NCBI GenBank assembly: GCA_958295905.1
Contig: OY282382.1
Coordinates: 2,876,001 to 2,940,000 of the forward strand
DNA length: 64,000 bases
Reading direction: 5' to 3'
Source: an uncultured Vicinamibacterales bacterium
Lineage (GTDB): Bacteria > Acidobacteriota > Vicinamibacteria > Vicinamibacterales > UBA8438
The translations under genes and the position numbers were made by a program. The stretch's first letter is position 1; the number at the start of each line of letters is the position of its first letter. Positions 1 through 8,356 of this stretch are shown here, piece after piece. The notes under the pieces were generated by a model that did no database searches, had not been told where the DNA came from, and saw only the letters and a list, made by a program, of their open reading frames with translations.

Positions 1-300
1 GCTGGCGCCGTAGGCCGCTTCGAGCGCGTCGAGCCGATTCGTGAGCTCGGTGTCGAACGCCGCGTTGGCGTCCGCGCCGCGGGCGACGCGTACGTAAAGC
101 GCCTTGAAGCAGGCCACCGCTTGCCGATAGGTCCGGGCGCGCTCGGCGCCGGCCCGGTCTCTCCAGTCGATCTGCGCGCAGGCGGCTGCGGCGGCAAGGA
201 GTTCCTCGCCCGCGGCATGCGCGCGCGGCGGACCCAGCGCGGCCCAGCATCCGAGCAACGCCAGCACGGCCGCGGTGCTTGGCCGGGTGAGTCGAGACAT
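1..300 (-). CDS. secreted protein of unknown function, 3' end outside the window
   Basis: Read leftward from ATG at 300, the frame stays open to the window edge for 100 codons. It begins MSRLTRPSTAAVLALLGCW and has a hydrophobic stretch ending in an alanine-rich cleavage region near residue 29, so the product is probably exported. The start is supported by GGGAGGA about 6 bases upstream. After the signal comes a helical, Ala/Arg/Asp-rich segment with two cysteines (in AAAACAQ and AVACFKA). No catalytic motif is visible and I do not recognise the family. Codon positions show the expected high third-position GC, which supports a real gene. Confidence 0.7.
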   Translation of the reverse strand, partial: MSRLTRPSTAAVLALLGCWAALGPPRAHAAGEELLAAAAACAQIDWRDRAGAERARTYRQAVACFKALYVRVARGADANAAFDTELTNRLDALEAAYGAS

Positions 301-690
301 GGCGTCCTCCCGGGGCATCCGCGCCCCGTTCGTTCCTGTCCGGCGACGGTGCGGCCGATGCCGCGGGTTGTCCCGCCGCAATACGGTCGGCGGCGCGGGA
401 GCGGAGGCCAATAGACAATAGAGTAGTCCCGCCAAGTCAGCCAGGTCAATTCAGGTCAATTCGGCCTTGCCGGATCACGGCGATGAATGCGCGGCCGACT
501 TGTGGGACACTCGACGCGGGAGAGGCTTGCGATGCCGCGATTGCGGCGGCAACCACCTCTACCATCGCCCGATCGGGTTTCGCGATGCGAGCGAACGGCG
601 ACCAGCCGATGAGCAGGTCCTCCAGCCGTTCCGCCGTCCGATCTCCGTCGGGCGGACGCAGCACTCTTCCCCGTTGGAGAGCCGCCACCC
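301..690. other. spacer between two divergent genes, no convincing gene
   Basis: This 390-bp stretch separates the leftward secreted-protein gene from the rightward decarboxylase. An 80-codon leftward frame (446-688) exists but shows no family motif and no ribosome binding site, so I do not call it. A short direct repeat (aggtcaattc twice, around 447-467) is the only local structure. Promoters for both flanking genes should lie here, but I see no clear -35/-10 pair. Confidence 0.4.
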
Positions 691-2127
691 ATGTCCACGG
701 ACCTCGCCAACCTGGAATACACGGCCGACGAGATGCGGCGCATGGGGTATGCCACCGTCGAGCGGCTCGTGGACCACGTCCTGAGTCTCGAGACGCAGCC
801 GGCCCGGGGCGACGTGGACGCGGCCGAGCTCTGCCGCCGCCTCCGCGAGCCGCCGCCCGAACAGGGCGTCGCGTACGAGCCGTTGCTCGACCGGCTGCTC
901 GCCGAGTGGGCGCCGCGGTCTTTCACATCGTCGGGGCCCGGCTATCTCGCCTACGTTCCAGGCGGCGGGCTGTATCCGGCGGGGCTGGCGGACCTGATTG
1001 CCGGCGTGGTCAATCGCTACACCGGGGTGCGGCTGGCGGCGCCGGCGCTCGTGCAGCTCGAGTCCAACGCGCTCGACTGGCTGCGCGACTGGATGGCGTT
1101 TCCGGCCCAGGCCCGCGGGCTGTTCACGACCGGCGGGTCGATGGCGAACTTCAACGCCGTGCTGTGCGCGCGCGAGCGGCATCTCGGGGCGGAGATCCGT
1201 CCGGGCGTGCTGTACGGCTCGACGCAGATGCATCACTCGATGATCAAGTCCGCCCGGCTGGCCGGCATCATGCCGGACCGCGTCAGGGCGGTCCGGGTCG
1301 ACGAGCGGTTCCGGATGGACGTGGGGGCCCTGGCCGATGCGATCGCCGCCGATCGTCGGGCCGGTCTCCGACCGTTCTGCGTCGCGTCGGCGGCCGGCAC
1401 CACGAACACGGGCGCGGTCGATCCGTTGAATGCCGTCGCCGACCTGTGCGCCCGCGAGGGGATCTGGCACCACGTGGACGGCGCCTACGGGGCGTTCTTC
1501 CACATGTGCCCGGGGCTTCGGCATCTCATGCCCGGGCTTTCGCGGGCCGATTCCCTCACGCTCGATCCGCACAAGGGCCTGTTCCTGCCGTACGGCACCG
1601 GGGCCCTGCTCGTGCGCGACGGCGCTGCGCTGCGCCGGGCGCACGAGGCGACCGCCGGCTACCTGCCGGGCCGGACCGATGGCGACGAGTTCTACGACCC
1701 TCATCAGTATGGACCGGATCTCTCGCGCGGGTTCCCGGGCCTTCGCGTCTGGCTCTGCGGGAAGCTGTACGGCGCAGGCCGGTTCCGGGCCGCCCTGGAA
1801 GAGAAGCGGGCCCTCGCCCTGGAGGCGGCGGCGCGCGTGGTCGCGGTCCCGGGGATCGTGATGGCGGCCCCGCCGCAGGTGTCGCTGTTCGCGTTCCACC
1901 TTCGCTGGCCCGGCTCGAGCCGGGCCGAGGAGAACCGCGCCACCGAACTGCTGGTGGAGCGTGTGAACCTCCGGAACCGCGTGATGCTGTCGGGCGCCGC
2001 CGTGGAGGGGAGGTTCCTGGCGCGGGTCTGCGTCCTGAGTTTCCGCACCCGCGCCCGTCACGTGGAGGCCTGCGTGACGGATCTGGCGGAGGAGGCGGCC
2101 GCCGTCCTGGCGACCGCCTCGGCATGA
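691..2127 (+). CDS. pyridoxal phosphate-dependent decarboxylase, group II (aromatic amino acid decarboxylase family)
   Basis: A 478-residue protein of the normal length for group II decarboxylases, which remove the carboxyl group from an amino acid such as a tryptophan, tyrosine or glutamate relative. Supporting motifs are the N-terminal Y-T-A-D-E-M-R-R-M-G region, the PLP-aspartate segment HVDGAYGAFFHM near residue 265, and the Schiff-base lysine in LDPHKGLFLPYGTG at about K295. The substrate cannot be assigned. The start at 691 fits homologues, though no strong ribosome binding site precedes it. The gene stands alone, with a decayed remnant downstream. Cytoplasmic by inference. Confidence 0.9.
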   Translation: MSTDLANLEYTADEMRRMGYATVERLVDHVLSLETQPARGDVDAAELCRRLREPPPEQGVAYEPLLDRLLAEWAPRSFTSSGPGYLAYVPGGGLYPAGLADLIAGVVNRYTGVRLAAPALVQLESNALDWLRDWMAFPAQARGLFTTGGSMANFNAVLCARERHLGAEIRPGVLYGSTQMHHSMIKSARLAGIMPDRVRAVRVDERFRMDVGALADAIAADRRAGLRPFCVASAAGTTNTGAVDPLNAVADLCAREGIWHHVDGAYGAFFHMCPGLRHLMPGLSRADSLTLDPHKGLFLPYGTGALLVRDGAALRRAHEATAGYLPGRTDGDEFYDPHQYGPDLSRGFPGLRVWLCGKLYGAGRFRAALEEKRALALEAAARVVAVPGIVMAAPPQVSLFAFHLRWPGSSRAEENRATELLVERVNLRNRVMLSGAAVEGRFLARVCVLSFRTRARHVEACVTDLAEEAAAVLATASA

Positions 2128-2310
2128 CACGACGGCGCGGGGCATCGTCGGCTCGAGGCGGCGGGGGCCGTGTCCGGGTCTGGTGCGGACCGAAACGGTG
2201 CCCGGCGCCGGCGTCTCGACCTGTCCACGCCGGGTAGACACGCCTTGGCAGGCGGGCGCCCCGCCGCTCTCGGTGCGACGCGGGGTTTCGCCACAGGCTG
2301 CTATACCTCG

Positions 2311-2442
2311 GTCGTGGTCGATGACATCGCGGCCGAGCGGGTGGCCGGCATCCGTGACGCGGGACTCGACGACATCGGATTCGCGTTGGCCGGACCGACT
2401 GACCGAACGGGGCGAGCAGCACCACTACCGCGTCCAGGGGCC
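2311..2442 (+). pseudogene. remnant of a DUF3500 protein, truncated and frameshifted
   Basis: One frame reads AAERVAGIRDAGLDDIGFALAG and then loses the family signature. A second frame resumes with GEQHHYRVQGP. In intact DUF3500 proteins the motif 'aGLddirFaWaG ... GepHYYRVQGP' is continuous, so this looks like the C-terminal third of such a gene with one frameshift and with both ends missing. The remaining spacer (2128-2310 and 2443-2468) shows nothing else. Family assignment rests on these two short motifs only. Confidence 0.5.
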
Positions 2443-2468
2443 GCGCGCCGCAGCCCGGCGCCCGCATC

Positions 2469-3455
2469 TCACCCCCAGAATCCGACGACCCGTTCGATGA
2501 CCCAGAAGCTCGCGACGGCGCCCAGGCCGTACGCGGCGGCGTGATCGAGCCGGGCCCGCCGGGCCGGCGTCTCGAGGAGCCGGTAGCAACCCCACAGCAC
2601 GATGCCGCACGCGGCGGCGAACGCGATCTGTCCGAGCTCGATGCCCAGGTTGAAGAGCAACAGCGTCATCGGGACGTCGCGGCCCGCCAACCCGGTGTCG
2701 AGCAGGGCGCCGGCGAAACCGAACCCGTGCATCAGCCCGAAGGCGAACGCCATGGTCCACGGCTTGACCGAACCGGCGTCCGCGTCGTCGCGCCGCAGGA
2801 TCTCGAACGCCAGATAGACGATCGACAGGGCGATGAACGCCTCGACGGGTGGGCCCGGCACCCGCACCACGTCGAGGATGGTCATCCCCAGCGTGATGGA
2901 GTGCGCGATGGTGAACGCCGTGATGGTGGCGACGATGCGGCGCGGCCCGCGTACGAGCAGGATCATGCCGGCGACGAACAGGAGGTGATCGACGCCGCGC
3001 AGGATGTGCTCGACGCCGAGCACGAGCCGATCCCAGGCCCCCGCCGAGCCTGGACTCAACGGGATCCAGGTCAGCGCGCCCGACGCCACGCGCGTCAACC
3101 GGTTGCCGTGCTCGTCCTCGACATGCACGAGGACGTCGACGAAGCCGCCCGCGAGGCCCGCGAGGCCCATCACCGGCGGGGCGTCGGTCGCGTCGCAGAA
3201 GAACCGTTGCTCGACGACGAGACTGTCCGCTTGGCGGAAGCGGCGGTCGGGGCCCCGAGGCGCGCAGGTCGCGGGCAGCCGCACCGCGATCGGCCACGCC
3301 GTCGCGCCCGTCACCGGAATCTTCAGCACGGACACGAAGTCGCCGGGTCCCAGCGCGCGCACTTCCAGGAACGCCAGGCGCGTCTCGTGACCGTGCGCCG
3401 GCGATGCGAACGCCCACAGCGCCACCGCCGCCAGCACCCGGCCCGCCGTTCTCAT
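2469..3455 (-). CDS. HupE/UreJ-like membrane protein with exported N-terminal domain
   Basis: The 328-residue product starts MRTAGRVLAAVALWAFASPAHG, a clear signal peptide, followed by a roughly 110-residue extracytoplasmic beta domain. A HupE/UreJ-type membrane domain of about six or seven segments follows. Family hallmarks are GVEHILRGVDHLLFV, TAFTIAHSITL and FGLMHGFGFAGAL, whose His and Asp residues are thought to bind metal in HupE nickel permeases. Fused forms like this are annotated only as HupE/UreJ 2, so nickel transport is not proven here. I use the ATG at 3455 because it overlaps the stop of the upstream foldase gene by four bases (ATGA), indicating translational coupling. Confidence 0.85.
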   Translation of the reverse strand: MRTAGRVLAAVALWAFASPAHGHETRLAFLEVRALGPGDFVSVLKIPVTGATAWPIAVRLPATCAPRGPDRRFRQADSLVVEQRFFCDATDAPPVMGLAGLAGGFVDVLVHVEDEHGNRLTRVASGALTWIPLSPGSAGAWDRLVLGVEHILRGVDHLLFVAGMILLVRGPRRIVATITAFTIAHSITLGMTILDVVRVPGPPVEAFIALSIVYLAFEILRRDDADAGSVKPWTMAFAFGLMHGFGFAGALLDTGLAGRDVPMTLLLFNLGIELGQIAFAAACGIVLWGCYRLLETPARRARLDHAAAYGLGAVASFWVIERVVGFWG

Positions 3456-4327
3456 GGCTGCACCAGGTCGCCGATCGAGGCGAACGGCGCCACGTCGACC
3501 TCGTAGCGGGCCCGCATCTCGGCGTAGCGCTCGGCCTCGCGCGCGGCGACCTGGTCGCGGCGCCAGTCGTCGAGCACGGTCCCGCGGACCTCGTCCAGCG
3601 TCCGTCGGCGCGCCTCCCGGTAGGCGTCCACCCGCACCAGGTGCGCCCCGTACGCCGAGCGGACCGGTCCGAACCACGCGTGCCCCGGCCGGGGCCGTCC
3701 CGCGTGCTCGAGCACGGCATCGCGAAACGCGGTGCCGAAGAGCCGCTCCAGCCGGTCGGCGTCCTCGAGCGCCAGGGTCTTGGCCGCGTGGAAGCTGTCG
3801 TCGTCCGCGGTCCCGCCCGCGACCAGCGCTTCGAGCGCCCGACGGGCGTCCGCTTCCGCCGAGCCGCCCCGGCGGTCGCGGCTGAAGAACCGGTGGGTCA
3901 GGGTCAGCCCGGCCGGCTCGACGTACCGATCGGCGTGCGACTCGAAGTACCGCCGGAGGTCGTCGGCGCTCGGCTCGACCGCCGCCGCGACGTCGTTCAG
4001 CGCCCTCTCGAGCTTCTCCGCGAGCCGGCGGCGGACCAGGACGTCGTTCTCGTCGAGGTCGAGGGCGAGGGCTTCGCGATACAGGACCTCTTCGCGCACA
4101 CGGTCCACGACGAGCCGGGTGAGCTCGTCACGGGTCGGCGGACGCCTCCACTGGGCCTGCCACAGGGCGGCCAGCGCCTGCAGCTCGTACTGGTCGATGA
4201 TGATGCGGCGGTCCTCGGCCGGGGCCCGGCTCCCCGCCAGCGCGTACACCACAAAGAGCCCGGCCCCCGCCGCGAAGAACCGGGTCAGGGGCTCACGCCA
4301 GAACCGTCGCCAAGGGGATGCGGTCAT
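3452..4327 (-). CDS. parvulin-like peptidyl-prolyl cis-trans isomerase, membrane-anchored
   Basis: The 291-residue product starts MTASPWRRFWREPLTRFF, with one N-terminal membrane segment (FAAGAGLFVVYALAG). A SurA/PpiD-like helical region follows, with IIIDQYELQAL, EEVLYREALALDLDEND and VRRRLAEKLE. The C-terminal half has a divergent PpiC layout (LTLTHRFFSRDRRG ... WFGPVRSAYGAHLVRVDAYREARR). It probably folds or checks exported proteins on the periplasmic face. It is the first gene of a two-gene operon with the HupE-like gene, so it may serve that membrane protein. A longer in-frame extension runs into repeat DNA upstream. I reject that and use the ATG at 4327. Confidence 0.8.
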   Translation of the reverse strand: MTASPWRRFWREPLTRFFAAGAGLFVVYALAGSRAPAEDRRIIIDQYELQALAALWQAQWRRPPTRDELTRLVVDRVREEVLYREALALDLDENDVLVRRRLAEKLERALNDVAAAVEPSADDLRRYFESHADRYVEPAGLTLTHRFFSRDRRGGSAEADARRALEALVAGGTADDDSFHAAKTLALEDADRLERLFGTAFRDAVLEHAGRPRPGHAWFGPVRSAYGAHLVRVDAYREARRRTLDEVRGTVLDDWRRDQVAAREAERYAEMRARYEVDVAPFASIGDLVQP

Positions 4328-4361
4328 GAAGCGTCCGGCAGCGTGGGCGCTCTTCTGCGCC

Positions 4362-4573
4362 GGGAGTCTGCGCCGTGGAACGCACGGACTCCACGAGGCT
4401 GGGTTGGGCGGCAATCGGAACCGCAGGCGACGATTCCGGGCCAGTGCATCGCCGCGACCAAAAAATAGGGTCGTCGGGGGCACTCACATCGAATCGCAAG
4501 AGTCCTATGCAGAAGATATGCGTCGTTCGACTCAAGCCCGTATATCCGAAAATTATGACGTGACGAACCGCTA
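4362..4573. repeat. composite dispersed repeat: module 2 (gggagtctgcgccgtgg...) followed by AT-richer module 3
   Basis: Bases 4362-4445 match 10502-10591 and the reverse complement of 40282-40388: gggagtctgcgcc, then ttgggcggcaatcgg and gcaggcgacgatt. Bases 4450-4573 match, inverted, 11144-11270 and directly 57298-57422, sharing tcgaacgacg, cttctgcatagg and the end attatgacgtgacgaaccgc. The second module is far richer in A/T than the chromosome around it. The last bases of the repeat (ctag) supply or abut the stop codon of the DUF3604 gene. There is no transposase inside, so this is a non-autonomous dispersed repeat. Confidence 0.75.
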
Positions 4574-6274
4574 GTTGTCCGGCATGTACCAGATCGGGGA
4601 CGTGTACGCGCGTTCCTGCAACGTCGGCGCCACGTCGCCGCGCGGGGGGAGGCCGGCCGCCGCGGTGTCGTAGGTCGACCAGCGCGGGGTGGGGATCTCG
4701 ATCACCCGCACGTAGTAGACCGCGTGCGCGTCCGGGTCGAAGTCGGGGTCCCGCCAGACGGCCTGCAACGATGCCGCTCCGATGTCGTTGGTGTAGGTCG
4801 CCCGCATGACGTCGACGGTGCTGCCGACCGGCGGCGCCTTCCCGGTGGGGCCGACGCGCCGGCCGTCGGACAACGCGACGTCGTAGATGCGCTCGAACGT
4901 CCCGCCCCCCGTGCTCCAGCCCTTGATGACTTGGATGCGGTCGAGGTTGGCCGCGACCGGGTCCTTCGCGGCCCGGATGACGAACGTCGGCGCATCGCCC
5001 CCGGCTCCGCGCAGCACCCCGCCCATCGGGACGCCGCCGGCATACCCCTGCGCGACCCAGTCGTCGTGGTCCGGCAGGTCCTCGGCGTAGTCCCAGCCCC
5101 CGAAGAAACGCACGGTGATGCGGGTTCCCGTCGTCGCGTAGGTTTCCCGCCGGCGAAACGCGGCGTAGATCTGGTCGCGGGTGTTTGCGTTGGCCCAGGC
5201 CGCGGTCAGCCCGGCGGCGCTGCGCGCGACGAACGGCAGCCGGCTCCAGGTGTTCGTGACCAGCCGCTCTTCGAGCGTCGCGTCGACCCCGTCGCCGGAC
5301 ATGCTCGTCATGTTGTTCTCTTCCACGGCCGAGGTGCCGGAATGGAAGTCGGTTCCGCCGACGAAGCCGAACTGGAACGGATTGAACCCCTGCTCGGCCT
5401 GCATCCGCACGCCGTTGGCGAGCGCCTCGCGCGCGTAGCTCCCGGGCACGAGCCCGTCGACGCGGACCACCCCGGGGTTGGCCGCCGTCCCGCCGATGGC
5501 CCGGTTCGCGGTGAGGAGCTCGGGGAACAGCTCGAAGTCGGCGAACTCGTCGTTGGGGGACATGACCGGATGCGTCTCCGAGGAGCCCTTGGCCTGGGTG
5601 ATCTCCACCACCGGCTCGTTTCGCAGCCGTTGCGCCGCGTAGTCGGCGGTCATCGGCCCACCCGCGAAGTCGACCAGCGCGAACATCTTGCCGTTGCTGA
5701 CGTTCATGTTGTGGGGAATCGCCAGCGCCTCGACGCCGTTGGCGCGCTGGGTGTCCAGATAGTCCCAGAGGTCTTCCGGATTCTGCGAATCGAGTCGCGA
5801 GAACGGGAAGGGCAGGTCGTCCGTGCCCGCGAAGATCACGTTGCGGTGCAGATTGCCCTCTCGGGTTCCGACCGTCCACTCGTAGCCGGCGAACGTCGTG
5901 AACCCGCCCGGCGCGTAGTGCCTGACCGCCGCCTCGACGATTTCCGCCCAGACCGCGCGCCCGAGGTTCGGGTCGGGATTGGGTCCCGCCTGCACGCGGC
6001 CGATGTTCTCCGCGTGGTCCGTCACGGCCAGGAAATCGAGCGGGGTTCGGAGTTGAATCTCGATGCCCCCCAGATGCGGGATCGCCTCGCCCTTGGCGTA
6101 GCGGTAGGCGTCGTCCGGCGTGCGCGTCGTGCCGAACGTCGCGGCGTCGTTCGAGTAGCGCGTATGCAGATGCAGGTCGCCGAAGTAGACGTTCTCCGAG
6201 ACGGTCGGACTCTGAGCCGCGACCCCCGCCGCGAGCAGGGTCACCGGCCACAGCTTCGTGGCGACTCTCGTCAT
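4571..6274 (-). CDS. DUF3604 family exported protein
   Basis: A 567-residue protein starting MTRVATKLWPVTLLAAGVAAQS, a signal peptide, with AAGGAG 9 bases upstream of the ATG at 6274. The mature part opens with VYFGDLHLHTRYSNDA, the PHP-like metal-binding motif of DUF3604, and continues with FLAVTDHAENIG, FAGYEWTVGT, AIPHNMNVSNG, GTDFHSG and ATTGTRITVRFFGGWDY. These His/Asp-rich motifs resemble PHP phosphoesterases, but the substrate of DUF3604 proteins is unknown. They are abundant in marine and acidobacterial genomes. The stop codon falls in the adjacent dispersed repeat; the protein ends naturally enough (IWYMPDN) that I see no loss. Confidence 0.88.
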   Translation of the reverse strand: MTRVATKLWPVTLLAAGVAAQSPTVSENVYFGDLHLHTRYSNDAATFGTTRTPDDAYRYAKGEAIPHLGGIEIQLRTPLDFLAVTDHAENIGRVQAGPNPDPNLGRAVWAEIVEAAVRHYAPGGFTTFAGYEWTVGTREGNLHRNVIFAGTDDLPFPFSRLDSQNPEDLWDYLDTQRANGVEALAIPHNMNVSNGKMFALVDFAGGPMTADYAAQRLRNEPVVEITQAKGSSETHPVMSPNDEFADFELFPELLTANRAIGGTAANPGVVRVDGLVPGSYAREALANGVRMQAEQGFNPFQFGFVGGTDFHSGTSAVEENNMTSMSGDGVDATLEERLVTNTWSRLPFVARSAAGLTAAWANANTRDQIYAAFRRRETYATTGTRITVRFFGGWDYAEDLPDHDDWVAQGYAGGVPMGGVLRGAGGDAPTFVIRAAKDPVAANLDRIQVIKGWSTGGGTFERIYDVALSDGRRVGPTGKAPPVGSTVDVMRATYTNDIGAASLQAVWRDPDFDPDAHAVYYVRVIEIPTPRWSTYDTAAAGLPPRGDVAPTLQERAYTSPIWYMPDN

Positions 6275-6630
6275 GCTCTCGCTCCTTGTGGACGGCGACA
6301 GCCTGGTTTCTTCGCGCACTCGAACGTCATCTCGAATGGGATGACCACGAGGCCACACGCATCAAGGCGGCCCCCGTCTGCGTAACGGCCCGCCTCCGAC
6401 CCCGGCAGCTCCCGGCGTCGGGGCGGATGGCCCAACCCGGTCGTGCGGGTTGCCGCCCGGTCAGCGCCGTGGCTCCGTTCGCGCCCATCGTATTCCGCAC
6501 CGAGGCGGTCCGCAAGGTCACGCCGGCCGCAGGCATGGCGCCCCGGCGTTCCCGCAGCCTCCGCCCGGGGAGACGCGGACGCCCCGCGCCGCCGCCGCCC
6601 GCGGTCACCGTTGCATGACATTGCATTACG

Positions 6631-6917
6631 ATGAACCTGAGCGAGGGCGGAGCGAGTGCGAGACCAGTTGTGAGCGTCAGGCTGCCCCGCGGGTTGAACA
6701 ACGCCGTGGGGGAACGGGCGAAGCGCGGCGGCCGTCGGACATCGTGCGGCTGGCGCTGCAGGCGTACCTGCCGGGTTCTCCGAACGACGGGGGCCGAGCG
6801 TGGGATGCCCTGGGTGGAGACTTCCTGACGACCTGCGGCGCCGGCGCGCAGGCGCGCTACGCTCCACCGGCCCGTCCCGGTCCTCCGCCCCCCATCGAAA
6901 CGTTCAGGAGCCAGTGA
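6631..6917 (+). pseudogene. frameshifted ribbon-helix-helix (CopG-type) antitoxin-like gene
   Basis: Starting at ATG 6631 the product reads MNLSEGGASARPVVSVRLPRG and on to ERAKRGG. The frame then goes wrong, and a second frame gives RRPSDIVRLALQAYLPGSPND to a stop at 6917. Joined, these are a ribbon-helix-helix strand (VSVRLP) plus two helices ending in the usual SDIVRLALQAYL. One indel in the ggcggccg run near 6730 separates them. The promoter side holds two TTGCAT copies (6613-6627), typical of an autoregulated antitoxin operator. No toxin follows. Its stop overlaps the aminotransferase start (TGATG). An assembly indel is possible. Confidence 0.55.
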
Positions 6918-8122
6918 TGTCCATCGCCGCGCGACGCATGAGCCGTATCAAGGCCTCGCCCGCCGCCACGATCTCAGCGAAGGCGATGGAGATGGCGCGG
7001 GCCGGCCGCGACGTGATTGCCCTCTCCGCGGGCGAGCCGGACTTCGGCACGCCGGACCCCATCAAGATCGCGGCGATACGCGCCATCGTCGAAGGGAAGA
7101 CGAAATACCCGCCGCTCACGGGCATCCCCGAGCTCCGCGAGGCGATCTGCCGCAAGCTCGATCGGGAGAACGGATTGCGCTACACCCCCGAGCAGGTGCT
7201 CGTCTCGAACGGCGGCAAGCAGGTCATCTACAACGCCCTCGCCGCCACCCTCGATCCCGAGGACGAGGTCGTCGTCCCCGCCCCGTTCTGGGTGAGCTAT
7301 CCGGACATGGCGCTGCTCGCGGGGGGGACCCCGGTGGCGGTCGCGGCAGACGCCGCGAACGGGTTCCGACTGACGGCGCAGCAGCTCGAAGGCGCGATCA
7401 CCGCGAGGACGAAGTGGCTGATCCTCAACAACCCCGGCAACCCGTCCGGCGCGGTCTACTCGGCGCGCGATCTGGAGGGGCTCGCCGCGGTGCTGCGCCG
7501 GCATCCCCACGTGTGGGTGCTCACCGACGACATCTACGAGCACATCATCTACGGCGGCGGGCCGTTCTCGACCATCGCGCAGGTCGCGCCCGACCTGCGC
7601 GGGCGCACCCTGACCATGAACGGGCTCTCGAAGGCGTACTGCATGACGGGATGGCGCATCGGCTACGGGGCGGGGCCGAAGGCGCTGATTGCCGCGATGT
7701 CGAAGGTCCAGTCCCAGACCACCAGCGGGGCGTCGAGCATCAGCCAGTGGGCCGGGGTCGAGGCGCTCGACGGTGATCAGACGTTCATCCGGGACAACGT
7801 GGCGGTGTTCGAGGAGCGGCGCGACCTCGGCGTCTCGATGCTCGACCAGGCCGAAGGGCTGTCCTGCAGCGCGCCGAAGGGTGCGTTCTACCTCTACGTC
7901 CACTGCGGTGGGACCGTCGGAAGGCGAACGCCGGACGGCGGCGTCATTGAGAACGACGGCGACTTCGCGAAGTATCTCCTCGACCGCGGGGGAGTCGCGG
8001 TGGTGCACGGCGAGGCGTTCGGCCTCTCGCCGTACTTCCGCGTTTCCTATGCGCTTGCCACCGACCGCCTCACGGAAGCCTGCCGGCGGATCCAGCGCGC
8101 GTGCGCGGCGCTCTCCGGTTGA
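6917..8122 (+). CDS. aspC: aspartate aminotransferase, class I fold type I
   Basis: A 401-residue PLP enzyme that exchanges amino groups between aspartate and 2-oxoglutarate, subgroup Ib like thermophile and Bacillus AspAT. It shows ISAKAMEMARAGRDVIALSAGEPDF at the N terminus, LNNPGNPSGAVY, TDDIYEHIIYGG, the Schiff-base lysine in NGLSKAYCMTGWRIGY (about K239), and a C-terminal FRVSYALATD with the substrate-binding Arg. The start at 6917 has AGGAG 6 bases upstream and overlaps the stop of the small antitoxin-like remnant. The protein has a full family length. Strict specificity for aspartate over related amino acids is inferred. Confidence 0.9.
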   Translation: MSIAARRMSRIKASPAATISAKAMEMARAGRDVIALSAGEPDFGTPDPIKIAAIRAIVEGKTKYPPLTGIPELREAICRKLDRENGLRYTPEQVLVSNGGKQVIYNALAATLDPEDEVVVPAPFWVSYPDMALLAGGTPVAVAADAANGFRLTAQQLEGAITARTKWLILNNPGNPSGAVYSARDLEGLAAVLRRHPHVWVLTDDIYEHIIYGGGPFSTIAQVAPDLRGRTLTMNGLSKAYCMTGWRIGYGAGPKALIAAMSKVQSQTTSGASSISQWAGVEALDGDQTFIRDNVAVFEERRDLGVSMLDQAEGLSCSAPKGAFYLYVHCGGTVGRRTPDGGVIENDGDFAKYLLDRGGVAVVHGEAFGLSPYFRVSYALATDRLTEACRRIQRACAALSG

Positions 8123-8170
8123 TCGGCCTCCGGCGCAGTCTCGGCAGGTCGTCCGACGTCATCGCGGCGA

Positions 8171-8356
8171 TTGACGCCGCTGCACGACGGCGCCGGACTG
8201 GCTGACTGTCAACCTGGAATCGGTGACAAGTGGCTTGACGTCTGCCGGCGGCTCAACGCCGGAGGCGTCGAGTACATCGTGGTCGGCTCCGTCGCCACGG
8301 CACTCGACTTGCTCGTGCCTCGTGACCTGGACATTTCCTGCGGCGCAGACTCCTAG
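8171..8356 (+). pseudogene. N-terminal fragment of a nucleotidyltransferase-like protein, ended by repeat DNA
   Basis: A TTG-started 61-codon frame containing KWLDVCRRLNAGGVEYIVVG and then SVATALDLLVPRDLDIS resembles the start of minimal nucleotidyltransferases (nucleotidyltransferase AbiEii/MNT type), where 'GVEYVVVGGvA...gaPRaTkDiDl' precedes the catalytic Asp pair. Here the frame runs into ttcctgcggcgcagactcc, the terminus of the inverted-repeat element seen intact at 11271-11383, and stops. The rest of the gene is absent. Its stop TAG interlocks with the stop of the convergent helicase gene (CTAG). Confidence 0.5.

Noticed and set aside
446-688. 80-codon leftward frame before the decarboxylase
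   Set aside because: No ribosome binding site, no recognisable motif, and it could be chance in GC-rich DNA.
559-2241. 560-codon minus-strand frame opposite the decarboxylase
   Set aside because: No family motif; the plus strand has the PLP lysine motif and full length.
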